A DNA stretch of 64,000 nt from JAFAXD01 sp963760435 (GTDB lineage: Bacteria > Pseudomonadota > Alphaproteobacteria > Rhizobiales > Xanthobacteraceae): positions 186,001 to 250,000 of the forward strand of contig CAVXDE010000020.1 of assembly GCA_963760435.1 (NCBI GenBank), in the 5' to 3' direction. The notes beneath the pieces were generated by a model. That model was not told the DNA's origin. It was given only the letters and a program-made list of their open reading frames with translations, and did not search any database. Below are positions 62,674-64,000 of the stretch, one piece after another (the stretch's first letter is position 1; the number at the start of each line of letters is the position of its first letter). Made by a program: the position numbers and the translations under genes.

Positions 62674-63853
62674 TTCCTGGATTGTACCCGTAGATCCAGG
62701 CGATCTCCTGCAAGGCGGTCTTCGCGCCGCGCCAGCGCCGCCAGGCGATGCGTGCATCGCGCTTGAAGCGGTCCCACGGGGAGCTCAAGTGATTGATACG
62801 CCCGCGCTCCCGCGCGCCGAGTTGGATCTTGCTGGTGCGCGGCAGCCGTAGCGCCTCATATTGTTTGAGCGCCGCATCGGGATTCTCCGGCGCCCGCGCC
62901 AGAACGTCTGCGAGCACGCAGGCATCCTCGATCGATTGCCCGGCGCCTTGCGCCAGATACGGCAGCATGGCGTGCGCAGAATCGCCGAGCAGCGTGACAC
63001 GATCGCGTCCCCAGGATTTGAGTGGGTCGCGATCATAGAGCGCCCATTTGTAGCAGCGCTCGGTCGCTTCGAAAATCTGGCGCAGATGCTTGTTCCAGTG
63101 TTTGTAGGTCTCCAGCAACTCGGGCATGTCGCCTTCGGTCGACCAGGACTCCTCGGTCCAGCTGTCGGTCTCGATATGGGCGACCCAATTGAGCAATTCA
63201 CCGCGGCGGACATAGTAATGCACGACGTGACCGTGCGGCCCCCACCAGGCGGTCTGCTCGGGTGCAACGAGCCCGGGCGGCAGCCGCGTCGGATCGACGA
63301 GACCACGCCAGCACATCAGGCCGGTGAAGTGCGGATTTTCCGGACCGAACAGGCTGGTGCGCACGGCCGAATGAATGCCGTCGGCGCCGACCACCACGTC
63401 GGCCTCGGCCTCGCTGCCATCGGCAAAGCGCGCAACCGCGCCGCGCGGTCCGGGGATGACCTCGGTACAGCGCGCGGAAAGCCGCAGGTCGCGCTCGGGT
63501 ACGAATTCCGCGAGCAGCTTTTGCATATCGCCGCGATGGATCGAGCAGCTGGTGGCGCCGAACATGGACCGGTAGCTGGCAAACGAGTTGCGCACGATCA
63601 CGCGACCGCTGCGCCAGCTACGCACCACCTGGCTCTTCGACTCGAAGCCATCGGCCAGCACGCGTTCTTCGAGGCCGAGCGCGCGCAGCGCGGTCAGCGC
63701 ATTGGGGGTGAGCACGACACCGCCGCCGAATTCGCTCAGGCGCGGCGCCTGCTCGAACACGGTCACCTCCATGCCGCGCATCAATAGCGCGCGTGCCGCT
63801 GCCAAGCCGCCAATGCCGCCGCCGATCACGGCCACGCGCAGGGGTCGCGCCAT
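62660..63853 (-). CDS. FAD-dependent aromatic hydroxylase (salicylate/3-hydroxybenzoate 6-hydroxylase-like)
   Basis: The 397 residues show VAVIGGGIGGLAAARALLMR (FAD motif), VVVGADGIHSAVRTSLFG (D-G motif) and LLGDSAHAMLPYLAQGAG (G-D motif), the three fingerprints of class A flavoprotein monooxygenases. CSIHRGDMQKLL is the conserved R-x-x-L region. Salicylate 1-hydroxylase and 3-hydroxybenzoate 6-hydroxylase are closest in plan; the substrate is probably an aromatic acid. GGGAGG precedes the ATG. The C-terminus (YNPGISAQ) lies within the second arm of the inverted repeat. Confidence 0.9.
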   Translation of the reverse strand: MARPLRVAVIGGGIGGLAAARALLMRGMEVTVFEQAPRLSEFGGGVVLTPNALTALRALGLEERVLADGFESKSQVVRSWRSGRVIVRNSFASYRSMFGATSCSIHRGDMQKLLAEFVPERDLRLSARCTEVIPGPRGAVARFADGSEAEADVVVGADGIHSAVRTSLFGPENPHFTGLMCWRGLVDPTRLPPGLVAPEQTAWWGPHGHVVHYYVRRGELLNWVAHIETDSWTEESWSTEGDMPELLETYKHWNKHLRQIFEATERCYKWALYDRDPLKSWGRDRVTLLGDSAHAMLPYLAQGAGQSIEDACVLADVLARAPENPDAALKQYEALRLPRTSKIQLGARERGRINHLSSPWDRFKRDARIAWRRWRGAKTALQEIAWIYGYNPGISAQ

Positions 63854-63947
63854 GTTTTTCCTCCCAAGTCTTATTAAATGCGCTTGCCAGCTTTACGGCC
63901 CGCTGGCAATCGGGAGGGATGCATCCCTGACACCCGGTGGTGACTCC

Positions 63948-64000
63948 ATGCCGAGCAATCTCGCAGTCCGCGATATCGAAACGCTGATCCACCCCTACAC
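63948..64000 (+). CDS. start of a class III aminotransferase, cut by window edge
   Basis: Only 17 codons are visible: MPSNLAVRDIETLIHPYT. The R-D-I-x-x-x-I/L-H-P-Y-T pattern is the N-terminus of class III (omega/aspartate-type) PLP aminotransferases in this group. It is divergent from the FAD hydroxylase. The identification rests on this short stretch. Confidence 0.5.
   Translation, partial: MPSNLAVRDIETLIHPY

Noticed and set aside
1..64000. tRNA, rRNA, CRISPR arrays, insertion sequences or prophage
   Set aside because: No cloverleaf-like sequence, regular spaced repeats, transposase, integrase or phage structural gene was recognised by reading; a dedicated covariance-model scan was not possible.

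Overview
The window looks like a chromosomal segment of a GC-rich alphaproteobacterium of the Hyphomicrobiales (Bradyrhizobiaceae/Xanthobacteraceae type). The reasons are hopanoid genes (hpnA, hpnI, hpnJ, hpnK, hpnL), an ExbB-ExbD-TonB set with sites resembling the Irr/ICE iron box, several short helical proteins of a kind common in this order, and many operons with 4-nt ATGA overlaps. No rRNA, tRNA, CRISPR array, transposase or prophage gene was recognised. The taxonomic call is inference from gene content.

Layout. 1-1.2 kb: a DUF1801 protein cut by the left edge and two tiny helical proteins. 1.2-5.8 kb (minus): a three-gene molybdenum hydroxylase operon (Mo subunit, 2Fe-2S subunit, triheme cytochrome c). 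6-10.6 kb: a flavoprotein disulfide reductase, an L-2-haloacid dehalogenase, a CGNR regulator and two alpha/beta hydrolases, one with an Asp nucleophile and one lacking the usual Ser. 10.6-13.6 kb (minus): cytochrome P450, amidohydrolase-2 and a GlcG/HbpS-like secreted protein. 13.7-14.9 kb: a small secreted protein and the endopeptidase MepA. 15-23.6 kb: a seven-gene uptake and ring-opening catabolic operon (two NMT1-type binding proteins, ABC permease and ATPase, dihydroorotase-type hydrolase, SDR, amidohydrolase) with a divergent LysR regulator. 23.6-27.9 kb: GST, DUF899, another binding protein, and two overlapping RNA methyltransferase-like genes.

28-35.5 kb (plus): exbB, exbD, tonB, a TonB-dependent siderophore receptor, a multicopper oxidase and an MgtC-like membrane protein, i.e. 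an iron (perhaps copper-linked) uptake region. 36.3-42.5 kb (minus): the compact DUF4129-DUF4350-MoxR-DUF58-SpoIIM-RDD operon, a widespread but poorly characterised membrane/AAA+ system. 42.6-46.5 kb: an HMG-CoA-lyase-like enzyme, a CsbD protein, a secreted Gly/Ser-rich protein, a PAS histidine kinase followed by the wreck of a second hybrid kinase, and two more tiny helical proteins. 46.6-53.4 kb: hopanoid side-chain genes, with two divergent sugar epimerase paralogues and the minus-strand hpnL-hpnI-hpnJ-hpnK run. 53.6-64 kb: HdeD-like protein, 2-hydroxyacid dehydrogenase, Baeyer-Villiger-type monooxygenase, metallo-beta-lactamase hydrolase, DUF1499, acyl-CoA ligase, sarcosine-oxidase-like enzyme, extensin-like protein, FAD hydroxylase and the first codons of a class III aminotransferase.

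The most striking sequence-level property is a set of twelve frameshifts in nine genes. Eleven have the same sign (one surplus base in the coding direction), and after removing the surplus base every affected gene has a typical family length. This looks more like residual insertion errors of an assembly than gene decay, but genuine decay cannot be excluded from sequence alone. In addition, one in-frame TAG interrupts a Tat signal and one gene (hpnK) has CTG where ATG is expected.
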